Origin: Meghimatium bilineatum
Lineage: Eukaryota; Mollusca; Gastropoda; Stylommatophora; Philomycidae
Direction: 5' to 3'
NCBI GenBank assembly: GCA_034231615.1
Contig: CM067298.1
Coordinates: 9,166,140 to 9,230,139, forward strand
Length of the DNA: 64,000 nucleotides
How positions within the stretch are numbered: position 1 is the first letter of the stretch; every line of letters begins with the position of its first letter. Both the position numbers and the translations under genes were made by a program. Positions 10,126 through 21,518 of the stretch are shown here, piece by piece. The notes below the pieces were generated by a model, which was given only the letters and a program-made list of their open reading frames with translations, was not told where the DNA came from and ran no database searches.

Positions 10126-10780
10126 TGCCATTAAGCGTAGGGGTGATTGAAACTCGAGCTTGTGCTCCCATTCCAGATGTGTGGCATTGGCTGTGCTATG
10201 CCAGTGTTTGTTCAAGATGTCCCTGACGTTTTCTATTCATCTTTTTCGTGGTCTTCCTCTGGCGTTGTACTCTGATCTCATTTGGTTATATGCCTGTACG
10301 GGTAACTTGTTGTGATGCATTCTCGTAATGTGACCAAACCACTTGATGTACTCACAGGATATCTATGTATTATCTGCAAGGCGTTATACCTATTCTTTCC
10401 CTGATCTCTTCATTTCGTAATATATCAAGCATGGTGACCCCTGCAGCCTTCCTGAAGCATTTCATCTCACAATTCACTATCTTTCTGTAATGTGAAGATG
10501 AGAGAGACCAGGTTTGGCACTGGTAACACAGTGTTGGTAGGAATATACTGTAAATCATTTGTTTTTTAACTTCCATTGCGATCTTGGGATGAAGAAGAAG
10601 TGGTGTCAGTTGGTATGTTACTACATTTGCCTTTTGACATATCGTTTCTATCTCTCTATCAAGGCTTCCATTTTCTGTGAAAATTCTACCAGATATTTGA
10701 ACTCCGATACTTGTTTTACTCCTATATTGTCTATCTGATGTACTGATCTTCCTGTTGTATTTTTTTCTTATTGCATAAAG
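10085..10780 (-). pseudogene. Second LINE family, C-terminal half
   Basis: Minus-strand translation includes GRIFTENGSLDREIETICQK (about 10690), LLLHPKIAMEVKKQMI, LPTLCYQCQTWSL, MKCFRKAAGVT and ERIGIT. With a frame change it continues WFGHITRMHHNKLPVQAYN, YNARGRPRKR and LEFQSPLRLMARVDN. The same family lies on the plus strand at 28590-29215. This is the region downstream of the RT core in an RTE/CR1-like endonuclease-reverse transcriptase. Stops separate the pieces. Confidence 0.85.
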
Positions 10781-10837
10781 GTTGTTTATGATCACATAAT
10801 ACATCCACACTGAGTTTATGATCACATATTTACTTGC

Positions 10838-11063
10838 TGTATATAGAAGATTGCACTTGGTGTAGATAGAAGATTGCACTTGGTGTAAACAGAAGATTGC
10901 ACTTGGTGTAGATAAAAGATTGCACTTTGTGTAAACAGAAGATTGCACTTGATGTAAATATAAGATTGCATTTGGTGTAGATAGAGGATTCAACGTGGTG
11001 TAAACGGAAGATTTCATTTGGTGTAAACAGAAGATTGCATTTGGTGTAGATAGAAGTTCTTTC
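10838..11063. repeat. Minisatellite, 23-bp unit, ~10 copies
   Basis: Unit 'agaagattgcacttggtgta' plus 'gat' or 'aac'. The array is open in more than one minus frame and extends the LINE frame on its right into a spurious 257-codon reading frame. Confidence 0.93.
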
Positions 11064-12185
11064 TTTTTCGATATATATATACACACATAAATATAGAATC
11101 TATAAATGTCAGACACGGAAAAAAAGTTGATAATTATGATCATGACGCTATTAAACGTGAGATATTGAAAATGTATTAAGGGAAGTTGTCAACCTCCGCA
11201 AACTAAAGATAATACTTATAAAGGAATGTTGCATTGATATTCCAAAACAACTCTTGGGAAAGTTGTAAGAGGCGCAGGTTTTACTTTTTGTCGACTCCTA
11301 GCCTGAACTGTTCTTGTTCTTATTCACACCTTAACCCGGCAGAGTTAGTGTCAGTTATAAATCAAAGGACAGGTTGCGGAGAGAACACAAAAATTTAAAA
11401 GGTCAGATGTCAAAGTTCTTGTTCACATCTTATACATTGTGTTCTAGTGAGGATAGATATTGAGTTCTGGAAAATAAAACAATGTTTAGTTGATGTTCTC
11501 AGAGAAAGAAAACTAGCAACGTGTTTGATGAAAGTTTATCTAACTAGCAACAGTTGTTAATCTAGTCCAATCATAAGATAGGGTCCGAAAAATCCAATTT
11601 TTTTAGATCAAAAGCAAACAAGGCAAACATTTTTCTTCAAAAAATAAATCAATAGTTCAGTTATAAATATTTACAAGTATGAATGCTGCCAGCTTGGTGT
11701 GCAGATATATAGATACGAATTTCAAATTAAAGTAACATTTTACACTATTATTGTAATAACTGTAAAATTTCATTTTTGATTCATGTTTCTTGTGTTTGCT
11801 TAAAAGATCAAAGGGATTAATCTCTGTGAGGAATAGTTAAGCGCTATTCAATTAAGAACAGCTTGTGCCTAAAGGCATTGATAATATCAGGCGGCATGCA
11901 AATAATCTATACATTATATCAAGTCATTTTTTTTTTAACTTTTTCAAAACGTGTTCATGAGAAAGTGAACGAACTATAATACCAGGTCAGAAAACGTTTT
12001 CATCGATCAACCTGAAATAATATTTGTTTGCACTGATATTACCAATTTAGTCAGAAGGGTATGGGGGAACACGTCTACTTTCCTCCCGAGTATGTTCTTT
12101 TGACATTACCTTCGATATGTCACCGTCCAGAGAGAACGTGTCGACAAAATAAAATGTTCCAACAAAACTATTTGATAATAAATGT
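11064..12185. other. No supported feature (AT-rich)
   Basis: AT-rich spacer. No coding signature, RNA gene or transposon terminus recognised. Confidence 0.5.
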
Positions 12186-12189
12186 GTCT

Positions 12190-12350
12190 CAATTAGTATA
12201 AAATATTTTTATATATTTATATAAAATTGTTTATTTATTTATATAAAATTGTTTATTTATTTATATAAAATAGTTTATATATGTATATAAAATAGTTTAT
12301 ATATTTATGTAAAATAGTTTATTTATTTATATAAAATAGTTTTTTTATAT
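12190..12350. repeat. AT-rich minisatellite, ~22-24-bp unit
   Basis: Repeated 'atataaaatagtttatttat' units, about seven, with small length changes. Confidence 0.85.
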
Positions 12351-12407
12351 ATATATTTTTGGTGTCGTTTTCATTACTTCTAACAATTTAATTTAAATCT
12401 ACTTTGG

Positions 12408-12540
12408 TGCAATTTACACCAGTCATACTCGACCTCTCATCACGTAAATGATGACAATTTACACCAATCATACTCGACCTCTCATCACGTAAATGACAAT
12501 TTACACCAGTCATACTCGACCTCTCATCACGTAAATGATG
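12408..12540. repeat. Minisatellite, ~45-bp unit, 3 copies
   Basis: Unit includes 'acaatttacaccagtcatac' and 'cgacctctcatcacgtaaat'; the middle copy lacks a few bases. Confidence 0.9.
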
Positions 12541-12547
12541 ACACGTC

Positions 12548-12975
12548 TACATTTTCTTCTCCTGTATTCATTCTCAAACACCTGCAATTTAGCATTATCT
12601 CATCCCCAGAATTCAATGCGTTGTGTCATGGTTTACAGCCTGGATACGATTTCTGCGACTTTTACCCTGACACATCCACCTTGAGCATGGCTTCTGGGTC
12701 ATCTTGACCCTCTTTGGGATAAAACAGACATCTGGTTGTTAATCTACGAATGCTAATAATCTATGAATGTTAGTAATCTATGAATGTTAGTAATCTATGA
12801 ATATTTTATGCTCGGTTAGATTTACTCCCAGTCTGTATCTAACATTTCGATTCGATAAAACATTAATGTCTGCAACAGACATCTCCTACATGATATCTCT
12901 TTAGTCACCTAGTGTGCTATACATGACAGGTAACATTTTTTTAAATTCTGTGCTCCCTTTCCGATATTTGGCAAC
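12548..12975 (-). mobile_element. Family A retroposon with an internal insertion
   Basis: Matches family A blocks in order ('ttctcctgtattcattctca', 'aatgcgttgtgtcatggttt', 'ctgacacatccacctt', 'ttagtcacc', 'gacaggtaac'). A 140-bp insertion at 12734-12873 separates the head from the body. Confidence 0.75.
12734..12873. mobile_element. 140-bp insertion with 11-bp flanking duplication
   Basis: The 11-bp sequence 'aacagacatct' lies at both 12723-12733 and 12874-12884, exactly where family A continuity is broken. The insert carries a short tandem of 'tctatgaatgttagtaa' (four copies) and has no coding capacity. Its family is unknown. Confidence 0.65.
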
Positions 12976-13044
12976 ACACGCTCAAAAATGCCTCTGAGGA
13001 GTTTGCAGGTTATTAGTTAATGTTCCATTTACGTTCTAGCAAGA

Positions 13045-13430
13045 CAAGACAGATCTCCAGTATAGACATATCAAAATAACTCCAGTACAGACTTGTCAAC
13101 AGAACTCCAGTATAGACCTGTCAACAGAACTCCAGTATAGACCTGTCTACAGAACTCCAGTGTAGACCATTCAAAACAGAACTCTAGTATAGTCTTGTCA
13201 ACAGAACTCCAGTATAGACTTGTCTACAGAACTCCAGTGTAGACCTGTCAACAGAACTCCAGTGTAGACAAGTCAACAGAACTCCAATATAGACATGTCA
13301 ATAGACTCCAGTGTAGACGTGTCAACAGAACTCTAGTATAGTCTTGTCAACAGAACTCCAGTATAGTCTTGTCAACAGAACTCCAGTATAGATTTCTCAA
13401 TAGAACTCCAGTATAGACCTGTCAACAGAA
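13045..13430. repeat. Minisatellite, ~25-bp unit, ~15 copies
   Basis: Unit 'cagaactccagtatagacct' plus 'gtcaa', with many point variants and small indels. Confidence 0.93.
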
Positions 13431-13638
13431 CATAAATATGACTTCAGTTTTTAAGACATCGTTTTTGATTAATGTCTTGTTTTCGTTGGTAATTATTTAT
13501 ATACTTTGAGTCACGTACCAAAATATCAAAGACTGACCAACCAAATTCACGGAAATAATCAAACATCTGTCTTTCAGACCATGTCTTTACTTGGTGACGA
13601 AATTTTTGTTAAGTCTAGTCCATAAGTTCCGAAATGTT

Positions 13639-13900
13639 CCAGTGTTCTATATGCACCTCCAGTGTTCTAGACCTCCAGTGTTCTATATGCACCTCCAGTG
13701 TTCTTTATGCACCTCCAGTGTTCTATATGCACCTCCAGTGTTCTATATGCACCTCCAGTGTTCTATATGCACCTCCAGTGTTCTATATGCACCTCCAGTG
13801 TTCTATATGCACCTCCAGTGTTCTATATGCACCATCAGTGTTCTATATGCACCTACAGTGTTCTATATTCACCTTCAGTGTTCTATATTCACGTTCAGTA
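13639..13900. repeat. Minisatellite, 20-bp unit, ~13 copies
   Basis: Unit 'ccagtgttctatatgcacct'. It contains no stop in any plus frame and 20 is not a multiple of three, so all three plus frames stay open and cycle through the same 20-residue peptide. No gene is implied. Confidence 0.95.
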
Positions 13901-14600
13901 ATCGATTCTGATCGATTATTTCAGGGGTCAGTATCAGCGAGAATAAAATTTGGGTTTGTGCACGAGATGTACTCTTTTCAATAAAAGTATGAAGAAAAAT
14001 TGTAAATGTTCTTCTTTTTTTTTACAAGTGTCCACTCTACAAAAACCCCGATCAAAGCGAGGATCACTGTGTGAGCTGTCAAAAATACATTGAAAATTGA
14101 TATGCTTAAGAAAATTCAATATTATGCAAGCAAGGGGCCCCATTATGAAATACAAAAAAAGTTGGCAGGGAGTCTACGGGTCAAAAATGTTTTGGGATTC
14201 ACTGGTCTAGTCAAAAGGAGGATTCAAAATTTCATGAAACAAATCGCCAGTACCGGGAGACAACCAGACTGGCTGGAGCAACACAGGGCAAAATAACGCA
14301 AACCGGAGACAATGAAGCTTTACCATTGTTTATAAACTAAACAAGATCAAAAGGAGACACACAAAATATAAGATATTTCGACTAAAACGTCTGGCTACAG
14401 ACAAAAGACAACAGAAATACCAAATTTAAATTGAAACACATTTGAAAATATGAACAGGAAAAGGAGAAACTGAGGATGAGATTTGTAAAAAAATAAGCGT
14501 AACATATTACTTAAGGAGGTTGTGGTGACTTGATTACCAGAACCGCGACATTCACTATCCATTGTTGGCTGTAAAGTTGTTATAACGAAATTGACCGATG
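13901..14600. other. No supported gene; possible transposon relic
   Basis: Nothing firm. A phrase near 14195-14210 ('ttttgggattcactggtcta') resembles a hAT-type terminal sequence, but no partner terminus was found. Short frames at 14090-14296 have no recognisable motif. Confidence 0.35.
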
Positions 14601-14607
14601 ATATAAC

Positions 14608-14882
14608 CACCTCCGACCGATGATAACATATATTCTACCACCTCAGACCGATGAATATTCTACCAACTCCGACCGATGATAGCATACATTCTATCACCTC
14701 CGACCCATTAATATTCTACTACCTCCGACCCATGAATATTCTACCACCTCCGACCCATGAATATTCTACCACCTCCGACCCATGAATATTCTACCACCTC
14801 CGACCCATGAATATTCTACCGCCTCCGACCCATGAATACTCTACCACCTCCGACCCATGAATATTTCATCACCCCCGACCGA
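14608..14882. repeat. Minisatellite, ~25-bp unit, ~10 copies
   Basis: Unit 'ctaccacctccgacccatga' plus 'atatt'. Outer copies are more diverged than central ones. Confidence 0.93.
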
Positions 14883-14990
14883 TGATAGCATATGTTCTAA
14901 CAAAGCCTGTAGATAAGGGAGGGTTTAATATTAGGAAATCACGCAATGCCTTTTAGTATTAAGACTGGGAATCTCCATTGCGTAGTGGTT

Positions 14991-15684
14991 AGACAAGAAC
15001 TCATTATTCTCAATATTTGACTGTACAAGACTACATCAAGCTAGACAAGAACTCATTATTCTCAATATTTGACTGTACAAGACTACATCAAGTTAGACAA
15101 GAACTTATTCTTCTCAATATTTGACTTTATAGGACTACATCAAGCTAGACAAGAACTCATTCTTCTCAATATTTGACTTTACAGGACTACATCAAGCTAG
15201 ACAAGAACTCATTCTTCTCAATATTTGACTGTACAAGACTACATCAAGCTAGACAAGAACTCATTCTTCTCAATATTTGACTGTACAAGACTACATCAAG
15301 CTAGACAAGAACTCATTCTTCTCAATATTTGACTTTACAGGACTACATCAAGTTAGACAAGAACTCATCCTTCTCAATATTTGACTTTACAGGACTACAT
15401 CAAGCTAGACAAGAACTCATTCTTCTCAATATTTGACTGTACAAGACTACATCAAGCTAGACAAGAACTCATTCTTCTCAATATTTGACTGTACAAGACT
15501 ACATCAAGCTAGACAAGAACTCATTCTTCTCAATATTTGACTTTACAGGACTACATCAAGTTAGACAAGAACTCATCCTTCTCAATATTTGACTGTACAA
15601 GACTACATCAAGTTAGACAAGAACTCATCCTTCTCAATATTTGACTGTACAAGACTACATCAAGTTAGACAAGAACTCATCTCA
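14991..15684. repeat. Minisatellite, 52-bp unit, ~13 copies
   Basis: Unit begins 'tagacaagaactcattcttc' and ends 'gactacatcaagc'. Variants (gtacaag/ttacagg) alternate in a way that suggests multi-unit duplication. Confidence 0.95.
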
Positions 15685-15736
15685 ATATTCATCATCTTCT
15701 TCTACATTGGCTCTCTATTATCAAACAAAAATATTG

Positions 15737-16222
15737 GTTCAACATCAGCCGAGGAGCGTGAAGTTTGAGTTAGTGATGCAGGCTTTACGTTCAACATCAG
15801 CCGAGGAGCGTGAAGTTTGAGTTAGTGATGCAGGCTTTACGTTCAACATCAGCCGAGGAGCGTGTAGTTTGAGTTAGTGATGCAGGCTTTACGTTCAACA
15901 TCAGCCGAGGAGCGTGAAGTTTGAGTTAATGATGCAGGCTTTACGTTCAACATCAGCCGAGGAGCGTGTTGTTTGAGTTAGTGATGCAGGCTTTACGTTC
16001 AACATCAGCCGAGGAGCGTGAAGTTTGAGTTAGTGATGCAGGCTTTACGTTCAACATCAGCCGAGGAGCGTGTAGTTTGAGTTAGTGATGCAGGCTTTAC
16101 GTTCAACATCAGCCGAGGAGCGTGAAGTTTGAGTTAGTGATGCAGACTTTACGTTCAACATCAGCCGAGGAGCGTGAAGCACGTTGTGTTATACTGTTTG
16201 AGTTAGTGATGCAGGCTTTATG
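15737..16222. repeat. Minisatellite, 52-bp unit, ~9 copies
   Basis: Unit begins 'gttcaacatcagccgaggag' and ends 'tgatgcaggctttac'. It is unrelated in sequence to the 52-bp array immediately to its left, though the period is the same. Confidence 0.95.
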
Positions 16223-17049
16223 TATACGTTTTTGATATATCCATCTATTTAAAATATTTTATATGGAAAGATATCCCAAATGTAGAAAAGACACATATTG
16301 TACAAACAGGTGCTGGCGCCCTTTTCAACTGAAGTCCCATGTCTATTTGGGTTCGAAACAATTTTTGTTATTACAAATTTAAATATTGCAATTTAACTGA
16401 CAAAAAGAGGGCCCCTCGTCCCATTTTTAGGAATATTTCATCCACACGCAAGTATGAACTGCAACAGGTCATAAAAGAATGTTTATAATATATTTAGTGA
16501 TAATAAAAATAGTAACAATGTTTTATAGAAGAGACTGCTTTGAAAATGTTCTGAACACTCATGAATGCTAATACATAATCTACAAAGGTAAACAACCAAT
16601 GTCTGTAACAATAATAGCATAAAAATATAAAGGTTACTTCCCTTTTCAATAATTATTTCCCTTTTAGGATAAACTGGACAATAGGTAGAGATTAGTTGTC
16701 TCAACCTAAGAAATGTAAATTATTCTACCACTCACTCCATCAAAATAAAAGATTGCGAATTTTAAGGTGAGTTTAGCCGGACAACAGCATTCTGTGTTAC
16801 CAAACTTTGTTTACGGAAAAGTATAAATGAAAATTTTAGATACATGGACATTTTGACAGTGCCGACTTGAGACCACATATCTATCACGTTCAAGAAGTGT
16901 TTGTGAAGAAGACGAACTATACACTGTGTCTAGCCGGCACGCACACGCTCACGCACTCTCACGCTAACCTCACTCTGACACGCACGCAAACATATTCGTT
17001 CAGTGTCAAATATATTGTATAGTGCATTCTCCGGTACGGAGATGTCACG
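16223..17049. other. No supported feature
   Basis: No gene or repeat recognised apart from a short CA/CG-rich patch near 16940-16990. Confidence 0.45.
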
Positions 17050-18225
17050 CTGATATGTTTAGTGCTTGCTAAACATATATATTTGATTTTTCTGAATGTA
17101 GTTTTTGTCTACCCTATTCTGCTTATTTCTGTTGAAATTCTTCCATCTACTGTAATCGTTGTGCCTAAATATTTGAATTGGTGGACCTGTTTTAATACTA
17201 TAGCATTCACTTTGATCATGCAAGGTGTGGTATTTTGTTTCTTTGAAATAACCATTACTTCTGTTTTCTTTATATTAAAGAATATGTCTTTCTCTTTACT
17301 TTCTGTGACTACTGCATTAGTTAAATTTTGAAGGTTTTCCACTTTTTGCAATCAGAACAGTGTCATCCGCATATCTCAAATTATTTATGTTATGTCCTCC
17401 CACTGATATTCCTGGGATATCTACTATTGCACGCATTATGTTTTCACTGTATAAAGAGAACAGGTCTGGTAAAAGCACGCATTCCTGTCTGACTCCTTGT
17501 TTTATTTGTTGAAAATAGCCAAATTGATTTCCAACTCTTATTGCTGCTGTTTGTTGCCAGTACATGTTCTTGATTATTCTTAAATCCTTGCTGTCAATGT
17601 TCAGATTCTCTAGCATGTGTATAATTTCGCTATGTTTAACTGTATCAAACGCTTTCATGAAGTCTATAAAACAGAGGTACAGATCTATTTTTACCTCTAT
17701 AGACCTCTCTATTAGTGTTCTCAAAATATATATAGCATTGTTGATACCTTTGCTTTCTACAAAGCCACATTGTTCTGGTTTTATTTCTGTTTTTATTTTG
17801 TTTCTCACTCTCTTCATGATGATTCTGAGAAGTATTTATGTCATTTGTTTCATTATGCTGATTGTACGGGTTCTTCACATTCGATGGTCCCTGGTGTCTT
17901 AGGTAAGGCTATAAATATGAAACTCATTAAGTCATCAGGTATGTATCCATTATTGTATATGTCATTCAGCAATTTTGTGATTATTTCAACTCCAAAGTCA
18001 CCTAAAGTTGCTAATTCCTCTAATGTAATATTGTCTGGACATGGGGCTTGGTCATATTTCATGTGTCTTAGGGCTTCCATTACTTCTGCTGCGAGTATTG
18101 ATGGACCCTCGTCGTTATCGATTATGTTTATCTTGGGTCTATTGTCATCGTAAAGTTATTTGATATATTCCGACCATCACTGTACTATATGATCTTTTCC
18201 CACTAACACCTGCCCTGTCTTAGAT
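17050..18225 (-). pseudogene. RTE-like LINE reverse transcriptase, most of the RT core
   Basis: Read leftward: MEALRHMKYDQAPCPDNITL (near 18080; RT fingers, normally KYxKAPGPDxI), YIPDDLMSFIFIALPKTPG, then a frame break near 17850. Next come an EQCGF segment, FIDFMKAFDTVKH (motif A), GVRQECVLLPDLFSLYSE (motif B, normally RQGCVLSPDLF), NNLRYADDTVLIA (motif C, intact YADD) and, after another frame break, FKYLGTTITVDGRISTEI ending near 17060. Catalytic Asp residues in motifs A and C remain, but the ORF is broken at least twice and both ends are missing. Longest open part is 166 codons. Confidence 0.9.
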
Positions 18226-18250
18226 TTTACACACACACACACACACACAC
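18226..18250. repeat. (CA)n microsatellite
   Basis: About 12 uninterrupted CA units, located at the upstream (right) edge of the RT relic. Confidence 0.9.
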
Positions 18251-18287
18251 CCTGTAACTGTTTGCGTTCTTTTCCCTGTTATCATCT

Positions 18288-18352
18288 CAATTTGCTTATG
18301 TGCTATCAATTTGCGTATGTGCTATCAATTTGCGTATGTGCTATCAATTTGC
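18288..18352. repeat. Minisatellite, 19-bp unit, ~3.4 copies
   Basis: Unit 'caatttgcgtatgtgctat'. Confidence 0.9.
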
Positions 18353-18655
18353 TAAAAGACATACAAGTCTTTTAAAAGCACTATAATGGAGAGGATCATA
18401 CAGTGCGACTAAAGAAAGGTAGGCCACAAAATAGATGGATACAAAATAGATGGATACAAAATAGATGGATACAATATAGATGGATACAAAATAGATGGAT
18501 ACAAAATAGATGGATACAAAATAGATGGATACAAAATATCGAAAACCACCTGAACATCACATATACAGAATCAAGAAGATTAACTCAAGATCGACGGGAG
18601 TTTCGGAATGCCGTGATAACTGTTACATCCTGTCCAGGATAAGATACCTGATGAT
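18353..18655 (+). pseudogene. LINE ORF C-terminus with in-frame 15-bp expansion
   Basis: The frame from 18403 reads KKGRPQ, then seven five-residue units NRWIQ (one with Y for N; 18427-18536, 15-bp units), then NIENHLNITYTESRRLTQDR and a C-terminus VTSCPG with a stop at 18640. RTE-like LINE proteins normally carry a single GRPRxRWIDNI motif here, so the 15-bp array is an in-frame expansion of that motif. Upstream, AKRHTSLLKAL (about 18351) also fits the family. The frame is 79 codons and is a fragment. Confidence 0.8.
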
Positions 18656-18905
18656 GACTGCTACATCCTGCCCAGGATAAGATACCTGATGATGACTGCT
18701 ACATCCTGTCCAGGATAAGATACCTGATGATGACTGCTACATCCTGTCCAGGATAAGATACCTGATGATGACTGCTACATCCTGTCCAGGATAAGATACC
18801 TGATGATGACTGCTACATCCTGTCCAGGATAAGATACCTGATGATGACTGCTACATCCTGTCCAGGATAAGATACCTGATGATGACTGCTACATCCTGTC
18901 AGTAG
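18618..18905. repeat. Minisatellite, 38-bp unit, ~7.5 copies, LINE 3'-end derived
   Basis: Unit 'ctacatcctgtccaggataa' plus 'gatacctgatgatgactg'. The first copy is the stop-codon region and TGATGA tail of the LINE fragment that ends at 18655; later copies repeat exactly that 3' terminus. Confidence 0.9.
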
Positions 18906-19206
18906 TGTAGAATGGGAACAGGGGTAATTACGTGGGATGGCACGTCGACGTGAAATTTTCACACGTACCTGCGTTACGCTCGCCCTATTCAGCTTCCCTA
19001 TCGCTCCCTGTTGTAATATAGCCTGGGCGGGTGATGGATTATATATAAAACAAAGTAAACCCTTTACTTCTAAAACTGAAGATGTGCAGACACCACCGAA
19101 TTTAAAAGATATATATGTGTGTGTAAAAATAATTTTCACCAACATCCATGGCTTATCATAAACACGGACATTCCAGATACTGAAAAATAAATATTGTCGC
19201 TAGCCA
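18906..19206. other. No supported feature
   Basis: Open frames on both strands here have no recognisable motif. Confidence 0.45.
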
Positions 19207-19254
19207 ATGATCTGCCGTGAAGTTGACAGATTTAGGAGAACTAACTGCAAAACG

Positions 19255-19540
19255 TTACGCACATGGTGTTGCCGGGGCCCGAAAGGAGAGCAAAGAATAG
19301 CAAAACTGTTTACCTTCCACGCATGTCGTAAAAGGCGACAAAGGAGGTTATGGGATGGAGTTGGCTGTCCCATCCCATATAGTCACTAACCCACAGCCAT
19401 GCTGAAGTCGGATGTGTCAGGCCGAAAGGCGCAGATATCGTAGTAATGCTGTAAACCATGACACAACGCATTCCGTTCTCCGGACTACATCCTGCTAATT
19501 TGCAGGAGTTTGAGAACGAACGCAGAAGAGGAAGGAAAAA
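19255..19540 (+). mobile_element. SINE-like retroposon, family A (plus orientation)
   Basis: Reads 'ccggggcccgaaaggagagc', 'gtcgtaaaaggcgac', 'gggatggagttggctgtccc', 'gaagtcggatgtgtcagg', 'catgacacaacgcattccg', 'ggactacatcctgcta' and the tail 'gaacgaacgcagaagagg'. Well preserved and useful as a family reference. Related sequence may begin at about 19207. Confidence 0.8.
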
Positions 19541-19886
19541 CGTTAGAAAACATAGAGGCCTTTATTCGGTACGTTTTTTGACTATTTTCTTGATATTCAT
19601 TTGGCACTATTTATATAATTGGAGGCGCCCTCCAAAAATAACCAATGCCGACCAATGAAACTTACGGCAATAATCACAATCCGCTTTCTAGATCATCAGT
19701 CCACAGGATGTGACTTCAATCCGGTCGTGGCTCGATGCAACAAATGTTTACCTTACTGTCGTGACATGTAAACATAGCAAGCCCTCTCACTTTAGATGGT
19801 TACAAAAACATCTGAAGTAATCCGAATTAAAAGACCTTTAATATTCCATATTAACTAAAATGTATTATAATGTTATCAATATATTA
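19541..19886. other. No supported feature
   Basis: Spacer between the SINE copy and the mariner element; nothing recognised. Confidence 0.45.
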
Positions 19887-19888
19887 TA

Positions 19889-21192
19889 TACGAGGTCGAA
19901 TTGAAACATTTTGCCTAGTGATACGTGATAACTATGTGAAAATAATCTCTAAGGAAGTGACCCCAGGACATGTACTGCCACGCTCCTGGAACATGACTCA
20001 TGCGCACAGCTGACATACAATGGTGATGTGTTTGAAAATACGGTTGAAGCAATGTGCTGTGATTGAATACCTGGTGGCAGAAGGTTGTGCGCCCATCGTT
20101 ATGCATCGAAGAATGACTGCGGCATGTGGTGATACCTGTGTGGATGTAAGTACTGTCAGGAGGTGGGCAAGGGATATAAAAGACGTCAATCCAACAACGT
20201 CGATCCTGCAGAACCAAGCGCTCAGCGGACGTCCGATCACAGCCATGGATGCACTGCACCAACTCGCGTTGGCGAACTGATTCGAGTCAATCGCCGTTTC
20301 AAGCAGAAAGATATCGCCACAGTGCTAAGGATTTAGACTGAGCGAGTCCATCACATTATCCATGCCTTGCTTGTGTATAGGAAAGTGTGTGTGAGAAGGG
20401 TCTCTCAAATGCTGACACCGGAAAGGAAATGTCAGCATGCGTGTCAGGAACTTCTGACGTGATATGAACAGGAATATGATGCCTTTATCCGCAGAATTGT
20501 CACTGGCTGTGAGTCATGGGCACATCATTCTGACCCCGAAAACAAACGCCAGTCCATGAAGTACAGACATAAGAACTCACCATTACCAAAAAAGTTCAAG
20601 TTTGTCGCTTCGACGGGAAAAATGTTGATGACCATCTTTTTGGACTGCGAGGGCGAAGTCCACATAGAATTTTTGAAGCTCGACAATATCATCAACTCCG
20701 ATCTCTATGTTGTAACAACATTTATGGAACTCCGAACACGACTGCTGCGTGATCGTGTGAATTAACCCGCATTTTTTCAGCACGACAATGCTCGCCAACA
20801 CACGAATCGACAAACAGTGTCTGCATTGGAGCGTTTAAAGTTTGATGGCACGCGTCGTACAGCCATGATCTGGCACCTTGTGACTTTTTTCTCTTGCCGA
20901 AGCTGAAGGAACCCCTGAAGGACACCGGTACGCTTCTGACGAGGAGGTGCAAGCAGCTGTGCGTTCCTGGTTTCGGTGGGAAAAGTCTGATTTCTTCCTC
21001 GACGGGCTGCAACAACTAGTCCGAGGTTGGCGTGTGTGCGTGGACCGGAATGACGACTGTATTGAAAAAATAATGACACTTCACTTATAAGGACATTCCA
21101 AGCTTTCAGAAAATGTAAATTTTATATGCGTATCTTGAAAATTAATAAAATAGTCGCCTATGAGGTAACACTTTTCACTTCAGCCTCGCATA
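19889..21192 (+). mobile_element. mariner-family DNA transposon, inactive
   Basis: About 1.3 kb, the usual mariner size. Diverged terminal inverted repeats (left 'tacgaggtcgaattgaaa', right complement 'tgcgaggctgaagtgaaa') lie next to TA dinucleotides. The transposase starts at 20020 with an N-terminal helix-turn-helix region containing STVRRWARDI and SGRP (to 20270). The frame then changes. The DD34D-type catalytic domain retains VTGCESWAHH (about 20495), QHDNARQHTN (about 20780) and, in a third frame, YSHDLAPCDFFLLPKLKE (about 20858). The first catalytic Asp, normally TGDES, is Cys here. At least three stops and two frameshifts make it dead. Confidence 0.93.
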
Positions 21193-21518
21193 TATAAGAA
21201 TATAAACAGATAAAGCGTCAATTAAATCAGCAAATTCAACTCATATTCAATGTTCTGGAATAAAGTCCTCTTTAAAAATTATAACTAAATGTAATGAGTC
21301 TCGTCTCGACTAGCAGGCCAAAACACATGGCTAGCCCTGATAACAGCACCTGATTCGGTGGTAGAGCGTGCCGTTATGCTGTTATCGCGGTAAACATAGG
21401 TGATGGGTGTATGTATAACAAACTAACTTTCATAAAATTATAATTATATAAATGTTTGTAAATTATGTTATGTTACGTAATCGTATCTATATAAATATAT
21501 GCTGATCACGGGAAGATA
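21193..21518. other. No supported feature
   Basis: AT-rich spacer between two DNA transposons. Confidence 0.45.

Noticed and set aside
10370..11143. 257-codon minus-strand frame as one gene
   Set aside because: It fuses a 23-bp minisatellite with the end of a LINE relic; only the LINE part has homology.
13591..13984. Overlapping Cys/Ser-rich frames on the plus strand
   Set aside because: All plus frames are open because the 20-bp unit lacks stops. The peptide is the same in each frame, which no real gene would show.
14060..14215. hAT MITE
   Set aside because: One hAT-like phrase near 14200 without a matching partner terminus or target duplication.
15737..16222. CRISPR-like array
   Set aside because: Units are contiguous with no unique spacers, and the context is a eukaryotic genome. 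The same reasoning applies to every other array here.
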